Source: Erodium maritimum (taxonomy: Eukaryota > Streptophyta > Magnoliopsida > Geraniales > Geraniaceae). From it: a DNA stretch of 64,000 nt. This document shows, one piece after another, positions 45,911 through 56,588 of this stretch. The first letter of the stretch is position 1; each line of letters opens with the position of its first letter. The translations under genes were made by a program, and so were the position numbers. The notes below the pieces were generated by a model. The model had not been told where the DNA came from, did not search any database, and saw only the letters and a list, made by a program, of their open reading frames with translations. Where the stretch lies: the NCBI GenBank assembly GCA_963921825.1, contig OY997588.1:124368715-124432714 (forward strand). The letters are read 5' to 3'.

Positions 45911-45922
45911 TGGTATCAGGGC
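45911..45922 (+). promoter_or_regulatory. Primer binding site of the Ale-like copia
   Basis: TGGTATCAGGGC starts directly after the LTR and differs at one base from the usual initiator tRNA-Met complement. Confidence 0.85.
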
Positions 45923-46501
45923 CTCTATCGCTCTAATATCGCTTCCGCTTTCAACCTGCTATTCACGAGCTCACAGCCGCCGCCGTCACAGCTGACCGCC
46001 GCCGCCGCCGTCACAACTGACCGCCGCCGCCGTCACAGCCGACCGCCTCCCGAGCCACAGCCTCAACCTGCTGTTGTTCCGACTGCATTCTCCACAGTCA
46101 CCAAGTGCGACGACCTTGTCACCGGCAACGACTCCGTCGAGATCGTCACGCACGGCCACACAAACGTCACGCACGGACACAGACTTCGTCTCCTCCGTCA
46201 ACCCGACTCCGGCGTCAAGCACGGCCACCACTGATCTGGTCCAAACTTGAACCCGATCGCTACTCGCGAAGGACGTCGGCGCAGCACCGTCGCACCTGCA
46301 AATCGCGAAGGAAGGAAGAAGACGCGTGGTGTTCACGCGCCGGTTCTTCACGCGCTCCCACGCGCACGTCAGCTTCACGCGCCACGCGCTGCGTCGCTGA
46401 CCGCGTGCAGTACACGCCCGTTGACCGTTGACTTTCCCCCCAAAAAAAAAACTAATCCTTTATTTCAGTGTTTTATTTTCAGGTATTCCTAATGGAAAAC
46501 T
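45923..46501 (+). other. GCC-rich filler in place of gag and protease
   Basis: Contains CCGCCGCCGTCACAGC units (45970-46050) and proline-rich frames without gag motifs, then an A-run near 46442-46452. The sequence before the integrase fragment joins at about 46497. It looks like the site of a large internal deletion with divergent leader sequence left over. Confidence 0.55.
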
Positions 46502-46934
46502 TTGATATCAAGCCCCACTGTACGTTCTGACTTGTGGGGAGCAGCACCTGTTCCGACCATGGGGGGGTCTCGGTGGTTTGTCATATTTGTTGATGATCAT
46601 ACTCGTTTTACTTGGATTTATCTCATGCATAATAAATCTGACTTCAACAAAATTTATTCTGAGTTTTCTGCCATGGTTCGCACACAATTCTCTAAAGTTA
46701 TCAAAACACTGCGTATGGATAACGGTAGGGTTGGGCACGGCCGGGCAACCGGCACCGGCCAGCCCAGGTACCACCGGAACCGACGTCGACGGTGGTGACA
46801 GCACCACCACCGGCGCCGACCCCGAAACCGGGAAGGCTGTATTAGACCCGGCCGATATAAGGCTCGGGCGGGGCGGGGTTTTCACCGATTCAACCGGCCC
46901 AACAACTACAGTACAAGCCCATTACTATTTTGAG

Positions 46935-47055
46935 CCCAAAATGAAGCCCAACTTAAATTTCAATACAAACTTAAATTTTCAACAATCTGATTTCAATACA
47001 AACTTAAATTTTCAAGTTCCTGATTTCAATACAAACTTACATTTTCAAGAATTCA
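46935..47055. repeat. Short tandem repeat in the hAT element
   Basis: Three units of about 33-36 bases, each with TTTCAATACAAACTTA and ATTTTCAA, lie downstream of the transposase gene. Confidence 0.75.
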
Positions 47056-47499
47056 ACCAAACAAAAGTAGCAAATTACATACAAACTGATATACATCAGA
47101 CAGATGATCAGAACACCAAAATATTTGTTCTAAGTTCTTACATACAACCAAAAGCACAAATTTACAAAATACAAACAGCTTCAGTCCCATTGCCTTCAAA
47201 AGTTGGAAGCTTTCATTTGCTTCCAACAAGAGCTTTCATTTGCTCTCAAAAAAGGAAGCTTTCATTTGCTTTCCTTACAAGAACAGTACCTATCACAATG
47301 AAATAAGGAAAACATTACCAAAAGCAAATTAAAAAATGAAATGAAGGCAAACAGATCAAGTATGATATAGTTCGTAACTAACCAACTTTTGGTAGTTCGA
47401 TCACAGAAGAACAGGAGCGCCAATTGTGGTGGCAAACGTATCAATTACTGGAAAGTAGATGCAAAAACAATTATTTATAACCAATGCAAAAAAAACAGA

Positions 47500-48309
47500 T
47501 CAAAACAGATACGAAAAAGATGAGTTATTACCATCCTCCTCATCTTGTATCATGTCTTCATCCTTCTCCATACTTGCTAAAGTTTGAATAACATTAATAC
47601 CTTTCAACCAATCTTGTGTGCAAATCAATGCTTGCACAACTCGTGTACTCAATGAACTCCTAAAAGCATCGAGTACTCTGCTGCCAGCAGAGAATGCACT
47701 TTCACTAGAAACTGAGGTCATGGGAATAGCTAGAATGTCTCTAGCCATCCTAGCAAGAATAGGGAATCGATGAGCATTATCTGCCCACCATGAAAGCACT
47801 TTGAACTCAGAACTTTCAGTAGCTCGCTGCTCATTTAAATATGTTTCCAACTCATTTTGAGGAGCACCAACACGTGAAGAACAAAGCCTTTTAAATTTTT
47901 CAAAATTTCGGTGTTTTGAGACTTGGTCACCAACACTATCAGAACAGTCCGGTCGTGTTTCGGGCTCATCAACACCAAATTCAGTTTTATAATGTGCAAA
48001 CATATCATCAAGAGATACTTTGACACATTGGGATAGACTAGCATAAACTTCAGCGGGATACATGTCCTCTAAAAGATAATTGACATAACTCAACTTCTTC
48101 CGGGGATCAAAAATTGGTGCTAGGAATGTGAACATGTTCAACATTCCCAAATCCCTGAAATACTTGTTGAATTTTTCATTCATCCTAGAGGACATGTTTC
48201 TCATGCTTAAATTATGGTTCCCAGCTTTCTTACTTTGCACAACTATGGTTCCCTCGCTCCCAGAGCCTGAGGAGGCACCTGATTGCGCTTGTCGTTGCTC
48301 TCCTATCAC
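47500..48309 (-). CDS. hAT transposase, C-terminal fragment
   Basis: 269 codons. The N-terminal third (FNKYFRDLGMLNMFTFLAPI, FDPRKKL) corresponds to the hAT-like RNase-H fold segment of RICESLEEPER/Ac-like transposases. The C-terminal part has the dimerisation domain: ELETYLNEQ, FKVLSWWADNAHRFPILARM, DILAIPMTSVSSESAFSAG and SLSTRVVQALICTQDWLKG. A full transposase is about 650-700 residues, so about 60 percent is missing upstream. The frame reaches open sequence up to about 48370 but then runs into AT-rich repeats. The fragment keeps the oligomerisation surface and lacks DNA binding. Confidence 0.9.
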   Translation of the reverse strand: MIGEQRQAQSGASSGSGSEGTIVVQSKKAGNHNLSMRNMSSRMNEKFNKYFRDLGMLNMFTFLAPIFDPRKKLSYVNYLLEDMYPAEVYASLSQCVKVSLDDMFAHYKTEFGVDEPETRPDCSDSVGDQVSKHRNFEKFKRLCSSRVGAPQNELETYLNEQRATESSEFKVLSWWADNAHRFPILARMARDILAIPMTSVSSESAFSAGSRVLDAFRSSLSTRVVQALICTQDWLKGINVIQTLASMEKDEDMIQDEEDGNNSSFSYLF

Positions 48310-48578
48310 TATGCCTTTCGATCGAGAAACTTGACCAGGTTGGGTGACTGAACCTGGTTGGAATATCCCCTACATTTAAAACAATTCAGTTGGTTAATAT
48401 AAATCAGATATGTATCAAAATGTTAAAACTGATCTGATTTTGAAAACAGATTATTTGTTTTTAATGAAAAGAGATATGTATCAACATTACAGTCATATTC
48501 ATCACTGATCAAAAAAGGAAACAATAAAGCACAAAAAAAGCCTTAACAAAAAAAATTAAGGGTTTGGTTTTGAGGTAG

Positions 48579-48708
48579 GGTTTGATTATCAGAATTTAGG
48601 GTTTGGTTTTGAGTTACGGTTTGACTCTGATTTAGAGGTTGAATAGTGATTAGAATCACTATTAAACCCCTAAATCAGACTCAAACCCTAAGTTCTGATA
48701 ATCAAACA
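48579..48708. repeat. Inverted repeat within the hAT element
   Basis: The left arm (GTTTGATTATCAGAATTTAG ... TAGTGATT) and right arm (AATCACTATTAAACCCCTAA ... TGATAATCAAAC) face each other around 48652. The left arm carries an extra block of about 18 bases. Confidence 0.8.
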
Positions 48709-48780
48709 CTTAGTTAAATTCATATAAACCACATTTGGAACCCTAAATTATAATAAACCCTAAATAATACAGCAAAACCA

Positions 48781-49015
48781 CAAAATCAGATTTGTAAACC
48801 TAAAATCAGAACAGCAAAACCACAAAATCAGATTTGTAAACCTAAAATCAGATTTGAAAACCCCTAAATCAGATTTGTAAACCTAAAATCAGATTTGTTA
48901 ACCTAAAATCAGATTTGAAAACCCCTAAATCAGATTTGAAAACCCTAAAATCAGATTTGCAAACCCCTAAATCAGATTTGAAAACCACAAAATCAGATTT
49001 GAAAACCTAAAATCA
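48781..49015. repeat. AAATCAGATTTG repeat array upstream of the transposase
   Basis: About eleven copies of AAATCAGATTTG recur with spacers such as TAAACCTA and AAAACCCCT at roughly 20-22 base intervals. The core is nearly self-complementary. Confidence 0.9.
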
Positions 49016-52000
49016 AGAATCAACCAATCTACGTCACCAATCGAACCCTAAATCAGAATGAAACCCTAACTAAACACAAAAACCCTAAATTATCATGAAC
49101 CCTAAAACGGAAAAGTTGAGAAGTTACCTTCCCCTTTGCAAGCCGCTTCTCCTTCTCGTGTTCCTTCTCCATCCTTCCTCTCTCAGAGCCTCACTCAGTC
49201 TCAATTGATAGTCAGACACTCGGATTTCAGAAACCCTAAATCGAACTCGGGTGCTTATCATAAATGCTCATCCGGTCGGCCTTTTATAGCCCCCTCGCCT
49301 CCTCCTCTTCCTCCTCCGCATTAAATGAAGCCGTGTCAGACAAGCATGGTAGTCGGAGAGTTGGAGGAGAGGGATTGAGAGGACCATGCCTCTTTGACAG
49401 TGAATCTGATAGGGTTTGGTGAGGTGAGTATAGACGAGAGAGAAAGGAAGGATCGGATCGAAGACACGATAGGGGAGAGACTGAGAGAGAGGGAAGATGA
49501 AGAAGTAGAAGAAGACAGAGAGAGGTGAGGTCGGGTAAGGTTAGGTGAAGCATTGAATGCGAGGAGACGAGACGCCGTAGAGAGAGAGAGACGAGACGCA
49601 GAAGAGAGAGAGACGGAAATGAGAGGAAAAGGTGAGGCTGAGAGTTTAGACGAAAATCAACGGTTGGAAATCAAACCCTACATCGGACGGCTATGATCGA
49701 CTGAGCCAGCGACTGGGCTTCGCGCTTAAACGGGCCGAGGCGAGGTTAACGGGTCGCGTCTTCCTGGGCCAAGCAAATATGACGGGCCTTAGGCCCAAGC
49801 GCGCGAATCCTTCTGCACCCCGGCCGGTTCGGTTAAACCGCCGGTTCCCAGGTCTGCAAACCGGGCCCCGATTTTCTGGTCGCCGGTTCTCACTTTTCCT
49901 CACCGGCGCCGGCGGTTTTTTTCCCGGTTTCGGTTTCTCCGGTGACGGTTCCGGCCGGGGACGGGCGGTGTCGGTGATTTCGGTGTATTATGCCCAGCCC
50001 TAGATAACGGCATGGAACTTAAAGAGTCATCCTTCCTTGCACAACTAGCTTCCACCGGTACTATCGTTCAGCGCTCCTGTCCTGGTACATCACAACAAAA
50101 TGGTCGAGTAGAACGCAAACATCGCCATATTCTTAATACGGTCCGTGCTCTCACCATTGCAGCTGCCTGTCCTGAACGTTTTTGGGGGGAGGCTGCCCCC
50201 ACAGCCATCTACACCATCAACAGGGTTCCATCCCCAATCATAGGTAACAAAACTCCTTACGAGTGTTTGTATGGTCGTCCTCCAGTTTATGATCTTCTTC
50301 GTGTCTTTGGGTGTGTCTGTTTTGTTCATCTACAACCTCATGAACGTACTAAACTTGAACCTCGTTCTCGTCTTTGTTGTTTTATTGGGTATGGGATCGA
50401 ACACAAAGGGTACAGATGTTGGGACCCGGTTTCCAAACGTCTTCGCATTTCTCGCCATGTCACATTCTGGGAACATAAGATGTTTTCTTCCATGTCTTCC
50501 TTTCACATTCCCGAGTCTACTCCTTTCTTTTCTAATCCTGATATTGATCTGTTTTCTGATGATGATGAGGGTTCTCCCATTGAGCTAACTCCTGCAGGTG
50601 CTCCGACATCTCTGCCTCCTACCGTGGACCATGTTCCGCCAGAGGATCCTGTGCTAGAGGATCATGTGCTACCGACTCGACCACAACGTCATCGGCAACT
50701 CCCATCTCACCTCCAGGACTTTGAGGTAACCCTACCATCTCGTGTCGCTTCCATAGTGTCCTCTGTATATGAGCCTGACACCTATCGGGAGGCTTGCACT
50801 AACCCCCTGTGGCAGCAAGCAATGACTGAGGAACTACAGGCCATGGTGAAGACTCATACATGGGATCTGGTACCTTTACCTCAGGACAAACATGTGGTCG
50901 GTTCTAGATGGGTATACAAGGTGAAGACCAAGGCAGATGGATCTATCGAGCGCTACAAGGCACGTATTGTGGCTCGCGGATTTACCCAGGAACATGGGGT
51001 TGATTATGAGGAAACATTTGCTCCTGTTGCGAGACTTACTTCTGTTCGCACCATTCTAGCTGTTGCTGCTGGTCGACAGTGGGACGTTTTTCAAATGGAC
51101 GTGAAGAATGCTTTTCTCAATGAAGATCTTACAAAGGAGGTTTATATGAAGCCCCCGCCCAGCTATGAGCATCCCCCACACATGGTTTTCCGTTTGCGCA
51201 AATCCATTTATGGACTCAAGCAGGCTTCGCGGGCATGGTACTCCAAGTTCAGTAGTGCGATGGCAGTCTTTGGTTTCGTCTCCAGTCAGCACGACAGCTC
51301 CCTGTTTGTTCGTCGGACCTCTCGGGGCCATACTCTCTTACTTCTGTATGTGGATGATATGATCATTACTGGTGATGATGCTATCGGCATTGTGGATCTT
51401 AAGCGTCATCTAAGCGACCAGTTCGAGATGAAAGATTTGGGTCATCTCTCTTACTTTCTTGGTTTGGAGATTTCCTCTTTGTCCTCTGGTTATCTTTTGT
51501 CCCAAGCCAAGTATGCCGCCGAGCTCATCTCCAAGGGGGGACTAACCGATAGCAAGATCGCTTCCACTCCCATTGAAGCGAATGTCAAGTATCTTCCATC
51601 AGATGGTCAAGCTCTCGAGGATCCCACTTTATATCGCCGATTGGTTGGAGGGCTGGTATACCTCACTGTTACTAGGCCTGACATTGCATATGATGTCCAC
51701 ATCGTCAGTCAGTTCATGTGCGCACCTCGCACCACTCACTATGAGGCCGTTCTTCGGATCTTGCGCTATGTTCGAGGCACCTTAACACAAGGACTACATT
51801 TCTCTTATGGCTCACCTTTAGTCCTACAGGCCTACTCAGATGCAGATTGGGCAGGCGATCCCACAGACCGACGATCTACCACAGGTTACTGTTTCTTTCT
51901 TGGTAACTCTCTGATTTCCTGGAGAAGTAAGAAACAAACAACCATTGCCCGCTCCAGCACGGAAGCTGAGTATCGAGCCCTTGCTGATACTACTTCCGAA

Positions 52001-52304
52001 CTCATATGGCTTCGTTGGTTACTACATGACATGGGTGTTGTTCACAAGTCAGCCACTACCATTCATTGTGACAGTCAGAGTGCTATTCAGATTTCTCATA
52101 ATGATGTCTTCCATGAACGCACCAAGCATATTGAGATCGATTGTCACTTTGTCAGACAACATCTCAGTCAGGGCACCCTCGCTCTCCGATCTGTCTCCTC
52201 TAGCGATCAGATTGCAGATATCTTCACCAAGGCTTTAATCTCAGGAAAGTTCAAACCTTTAGTTGACAAACTCAACTTGGGTTCATTACCACCATCTTGA
52301 GTTT

Positions 52305-52312
52305 GAGGGGGG
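52305..52312 (+). promoter_or_regulatory. Polypurine tract of the Ale-like copia
   Basis: GAGGGGGG immediately precedes the 3' LTR start TGTTAG at 52313. Confidence 0.9.
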
Positions 52313-52452
52313 TGTTAGAATATGTTGTATAGGCCCAGCCCATGTGGCTCGTTAGGGTTAGCATCGGGTTTAGGAAACCCTACCACTATATATATACATG
52401 TGCCTTGTATGTATCAATTATCAATTTCAATACAATTCTACAATTGTTATCA
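52313..52452 (+). repeat. 3' LTR of the Ale-like copia
   Basis: 140 bases, two differences from the 5' LTR, followed by CCATT. Confidence 0.93.
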
Positions 52453-52871
52453 CCATTAATGGAATCAGTGTCAAGCAGCTGCGATTTTTGGTTGAAATAC
52501 CCACAACCTCCTCCTTTTTGAACCCGCGAAATCCTGCACGACCTTTCCTTTTCCTCCGGCGACCTCAGCTCTAGCTCCACCAGCTCAAACACCGTGCCGG
52601 CCTTAACCATCATCACGCGGTTCCTCCTCCACAATCGCGTAAAACATGATGCACAGTCGCGTTCACCCCTGCTGCGCCACTTCCTCATCGCGGAACACCG
52701 TCACGACTTCTGCATCCATGCTTTAGAATGCATCAGGTTCTCCACAAGCATTTTCTGATATTCGTAAATGCCAGTATCCTTTTCCCTGCAATCACTCCAC
52801 TCTTGTTTCCTTACTTTCTCTCGTATATATCCTCACTTGATCACTTACAATCAGGCCCTTTCTCGAACGTG

Positions 52872-52883
52872 GCTCTGATACCA
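52872..52883 (-). promoter_or_regulatory. Primer binding site of the non-autonomous element
   Basis: The plus strand reads GCTCTGATACCA, whose complement is TGGTATCAGAGC, two bases from the 5' LTR at 52886. Confidence 0.9.
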
Positions 52884-52885
52884 AT

Positions 52886-53189
52886 TGTTAGAAATAAACG
52901 CAACCAAAACACACGCACATAATTATGAATGACTACATGGTTGTTAAATTGTAATGCTTTGTATTCTTGAGCTTTGATTATTAAAACATTATATAAGAGA
53001 AGAGTACAACTTACATAACTTATTTCTCTGCATAACCGTTCCTATAAATAGTAAATTAGATCCTAAAAGATAGTTAACTTATCCCACAACCCCAGCTTAA
53101 TAGCTAGAAGTTTGACCACTAACTAACTAAGATAAGTTATTTACTAAACTAAAAATAACTTAGGTTTAATAACAAGATTAAACCCAACA
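52886..53189 (-). repeat. 5' LTR of the non-autonomous element
   Basis: 304 bases; it lacks the 27-base block present in the other LTR and is otherwise almost identical. Confidence 0.88.
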
Positions 53190-53430
53190 TTAGAGGTTTG
53201 AAGAGGGTAATATTTTCTATCTTCTGTGGTGTATATGTTCGGCTGATCGTGTTGTGAATTAATCTAAGAAAATGAAACATATTTATGTAAGATATAAAGA
53301 CGATATCATGTTGATGGAAAAGATTCAATAGAATAACCAATATTAAATGGATTTGTATACATTTCATAATGCTGAACATAAGACAAATTTTTTTTCCCTC
53401 TTTTGAACTTTAGCATATAGAGGTTAAATC
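53190..53430 (+). other. 3' flank of neprosin gene 2, right part
   Basis: TTAGAGGTTTGAAGAG and GGCTGATCGTGTTGTGAATT align with 9829-9905 of gene 1. Similarity ends by about 53270, marking the downstream edge of the tandem duplication. The rest is AT-rich. Confidence 0.6.
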
Positions 53431-54470
53431 GGCTACAAACCATTTTTAACCTAAGAACGGTGAGAACCAATTCTAGTCACACACATCTAAGATTCAACAT
53501 TCACCATGATGCCACATCATCACCCCAATTCCACCCAAATTCAAGCCACTTTCATCCTTTCTCGCACTAGTGGTAAATGTTGATTAAAAACATGTATTGA
53601 GGTGATAAAAAACACGTTCAATTTTGATAATAAGTGTGATAAACTAGAGTTTAGCGTTGATAAAAAACATATGTTGGAGTGATAAAAACACATGTAATTT
53701 AATGATAAACGTAGTGTTTAGTGTTGATAAAATTAGTGTTCATAAATACACGTGATGAGGTGATAAAAATCATATTCGGTTTTGGAAAATGAGATGATAA
53801 AACTAGTGTTCAGTGTTGATAAAACCAGTGTAAAGTGTTGATGAAACCAATGTAAAGTGTTGATAAAAATTACCAAGATATAATATTTTTTAAATCAGCC
53901 CCGAAATAAAAAAAATCGTGATTAAAAAAAACATGTGATGTGGGTGAATAAACACACGTAATTTAATGATAAACTCAGTGTTTCGTGTTGATAAAACTAG
54001 TGTTCATAAAAAGCATGTAATGATGTGATAAAATCATGATCATTTTTGGAAATGAGGTGATAAAACCAAAGTAAAGTGTTGATAAAACCATTTTAAAAGT
54101 GTTGATAAAACCAGAGCAAAGTGTTGATAAAAATTACTCATATATAAAAAAAAAAAATTAAATCAGCCCCGAAATAATTTTTTTTCAGGCTTCAAAATAT
54201 ATTCATGAGTGATCTTGATAGAAATCCATTGAAAAAACAAAATTAACGACGCAAGTTTGAAGCCAATCGGAGTTCAAACGAAGCGGGGAAATTTTAATTA
54301 GTGAATTGGTAAAAAAAAATATGATAGTTTTACTAAAAAGCACTTCCCACTTACTAAAAAGTGTTGTTTTTTTTGCAGTCAACAACTCAATAGTATCGCA
54401 TCCCTCCATTCTTCAAATGGATGGTTTACATTGTTTCTCACGGTTCTTAGGTTAAGCCATGGTTTGTACC
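53431..54470. mobile_element. TIR element (MITE-like, about 1.0 kb) with internal GTGTTGATAAAA repeats
   Basis: The left end has CTACAAACCAT then TTAACCTAAGAACGGTGAGAA; the right end is the inverse, TTCTCACGGTTCTTAGGTTAA then ATGGTTTGTACC. The interior is built of many GTGTTGATAAAA-type units and of two copies of a segment ending TAAATCAGCCCCGAAATAA (about 53890 and 54165). No transposase is encoded. The superfamily is not clear because I could not fix the target duplication. Confidence 0.7.
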
Positions 54471-55748
54471 ATATTTCTCCTCTTAACATATATATTGAGA
54501 AATAAATGTTTCAAGGCAGAGGCCACATAAGAGCCATCAAGAAAATAAAAACTCCATAGGAAAGACATGTAGAAAATAACAAAGGTCAAACATTGTAAGA
54601 CTAATTAAAAGTTAAAAGAAAAGGTGCTCCCAACTCGTAGAGTTGGAACACATTGGTTGAAGTACTCAAATGGTATTGTTATGTTGATGCTGCGATAGCG
54701 GCCTACACTATCGGTATGATTACTAAAGACGGTGATTTAGGGACGAGTATACCAAAGCCTGGGAAGCAAGTGATGCACTGTGGGACTGAACAAACCCCAA
54801 TGGATCTAGCTGATGTCGTCACCCCTCAGATGAATAATAAGGGTTCTGGAAATGTGAGAGTGTTGGCTTCTGAGATAGTAGGGATAATCTTGTCGATAAA
54901 TGGTGGTACCTCGGCCACCTGAAGACCAGTGAGAAGATGGTACCTGTTAACCCCTCACTAGTCCAAATGATACTCATTGGAAGAGGCGAGAGTGCTTACC
55001 GTCCCTCGTCTGTCTTCTGGACGCTCCGTCGAATTCCATTGAACCTTCCGATTCTGAACCAAGAAAGTCCACCACTTGTCGTTTTCTAAGGCCCGAGAGG
55101 GACCATGTTCCTGACGGACGCGGACTTAGAGGCTTGTCCCATATCCTCCTCCTAGTGAAGGTCTTAGAAGGGCCTTGAGAGAAAGTCATTCGGTAGAGGT
55201 CATCTTCCCCTTCACCTGCCTCTACCTACGGTCCCAAGACATGCCCTTAGACAAGGTGTATCCCTTCATGTGAGATAGGAGGTGCAATGACTAGCTCAGA
55301 TCAAACGTGATGTATACCATCTTGTTCAGATGGGTCATCGACATCCTCACCCACCTTCCCATTCCCTTTGTGATCAAGAGAGACCCATTGGGTCTGGGAT
55401 CCTGCCCGCTACCGCTTCTTTTTGTGGTCAAGAAGGGACTGTTAGGTCTAAGATCATGCCCCTCCCCCCCCCCCCCATCCAAGAAATCTTATATGCAACT
55501 CCTCGACGTACCTAAGCCCTAGATTGGCCCTATTATTCACCATGGCGCAGGATTGGTCCATTTTCATTCCAACATGGCATCTAATTACCTCAAGGTTAAA
55601 CGGAGACCCTCCTCGAGAGGCCCCATACCTCGGTATGGGTTGTTGCATGCGGGTTAAGAAACGGGTAGCAACATTTGGGATTTTTGGGCTAACGGACCCT
55701 ACACTCCCTTGGCTTTTTTGTCAATTTTTTCACTTTTTTTGAGGTTTC
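54471..55748. other. Unassigned DNA
   Basis: The frame at 54653-54922 (89 codons) has no domain I recognise. 55300-55520 contains two similar stretches around GACCCATTGGGTCTGGGATC and GGACTGTTAGGTCTAAGATC, and a C-run at 55458-55473. It looks like decayed coding or retroelement DNA, but I cannot name it. Confidence 0.35.
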
Positions 55749-56588
55749 TGTTAGTCTTAGTGCCCATAGTTCAATCCTAAATGTCCAAATGTATATATCA
55801 TCGTTAGCAATAAAATTAAAGCGACTTTATATTACTTATGTGTTGGAGTAATATATCGATGTGTGCTCTGATCTATGCCCACCATGCGAATAGAACCATA
55901 GATTTAGATAGATCATACTCGATGGGTCCCTAGTCAACAAAGCTTCATTAGAAGCGACTAGTATGAAAGATGACTCTTTATGGCTTACGTTCTGTTAGTC
56001 ATTGGAATGAGATTCCGGAGTCTGATCATAGATATCATGTGGGACATGATATTGGACGACCCGCCCTGAATATGTGCCATAGATTAAGTCATGAACATAT
56101 TCAGTGTCGTAGCTTGTCATGTATCCTTAGACCAAGGAGTCTTTGTGATCGCTATGTAGTCAACAACTGAGTTTGACCTGAGCCTAACGTTGTCCGTAAC
56201 AGGGCTTCCATAACGGCCAGGATTGGCTTGGGGACGGGCTACATGAGTGACACGAAAGACGGCTAAGGGATTTATCCCTCATACTGAGGTATGAGAAAGA
56301 TATCGGTTCTCAGCCGCTTGATCGAGAGTGACTGAAAGAATAGCATGGTCATGCACATGATACTGGGTATCATATCTTTAGTCATCTCACATATCAAGGA
56401 ACATTGATTGAGAATAATAAGGATGACGGCTCTATGCCTTATCTCAATCAGGATATCGGAGATAAAAGGATAATGACAGGGATGACGGAAAGGTTAGAAT
56501 CGACAGGGTCGATTCGTTATGCAGTGTCAGGCAATACTAAAGTCTCGTTAGTTGCCACTTAAATAGGATCAAGTAAAATGGGATTTTA
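55749..56588 (+). repeat. Partial copia LTR, left arm of an 840-bp inverted repeat
   Basis: It starts TGTTAGTCTTAG, the LTR start of the copia element to the right, and runs for 840 bases as the reverse complement of 56959-57798 with scattered substitutions. It stops at GGGATTTTA, where the opposite-facing LTR begins. Confidence 0.88.

Larger units (their letters stand above)
46726..50002 (-). mobile_element. hAT DNA transposon inside the copia integrase
   Basis: A perfect 8-bp target duplication, GATAACGG (46718-46725 and 50003-50010), and terminal inverted repeats TAGGGTTGGGCA and TAGGGCTGGGCA (right end read inward), 11 of 12 identical. The sub-terminal regions are GC-rich with ACCGG/CCGGT repeats. 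A C-terminal transposase fragment is encoded on the minus strand; the N-terminal part with the BED finger is missing, so this copy is probably non-autonomous. Confidence 0.95.
46502..52300 (+). pseudogene. Copia pol (integrase core, reverse transcriptase, RNase H) split by a hAT insertion
   Basis: The left part, 46502-46725, has the integrase SDLWGAAPVP, FVIFVDDHTRFTWIY and ends in LRMDNG. The right part, 50003-52300, resumes in the same sense after the duplicated GATAACGG. It has the integrase C-terminal core (QQNGRVERKHRHILN), the reverse transcriptase (GSRWVYKVKTKADGSIERYK, LLYVDDMIITGDD with YVDD near residue 446 of the frame at 50012) and RNase H (YSDADWAGDPTDRRSTTGY, SSTEAEYRAL, DSQSAIQI). 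The right part is open for 762 codons, so polymerase and RNase H have not decayed. The protein cannot be made from this copy because the hAT element and the upstream deletion interrupt it. Confidence 0.92.
45771..52452 (+). mobile_element. Ale-like Ty1/copia element with 140-bp LTRs, internally deleted
   Basis: Target duplication CCATT at 45766-45770 and 52453-52457. The LTRs (45771-45910 and 52313-52452) are both 140 bases and differ at two positions. A primer site follows the 5' LTR and a GAGGGGGG purine tract precedes the 3' LTR. Gag, protease and the N-terminal integrase are missing; coding begins in mid-integrase at about 46502. The very short LTRs and small size suggest the Ale lineage. 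It is cut by a hAT element at 46726. Confidence 0.92.
43299..53189 (-). mobile_element. Non-autonomous LTR retrotransposon (LARD-like) in the gene 2 3' UTR
   Basis: LTRs lie at 43299-43629 (331 bases) and 52886-53189 (304 bases), starting TGTTAGAAATAAACGC and ending AAACCCAACA on the plus strand. They are nearly identical apart from a 27-base indel. The element is on the minus strand: the primer site complement (GCTCTGATACCA, 52872-52883) adjoins the right LTR and a CACCCCCCT purine-tract complement adjoins the left LTR. Without the inner copia the internal region is only about 2.6 kb and has no gag or pol motif. The two flanks share only TT, not five bases; the insertion point is fixed instead by the empty site in gene 1. 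Confidence 0.85.

Noticed and set aside
52872..52883. tRNA gene fragment
   Set aside because: The match to initiator tRNA-Met is only the 12-base primer site next to an LTR, not a tRNA gene.
54653..54922. 89-codon frame as a small gene
   Set aside because: No domain, no paralogue in the window and no supporting gene structure.
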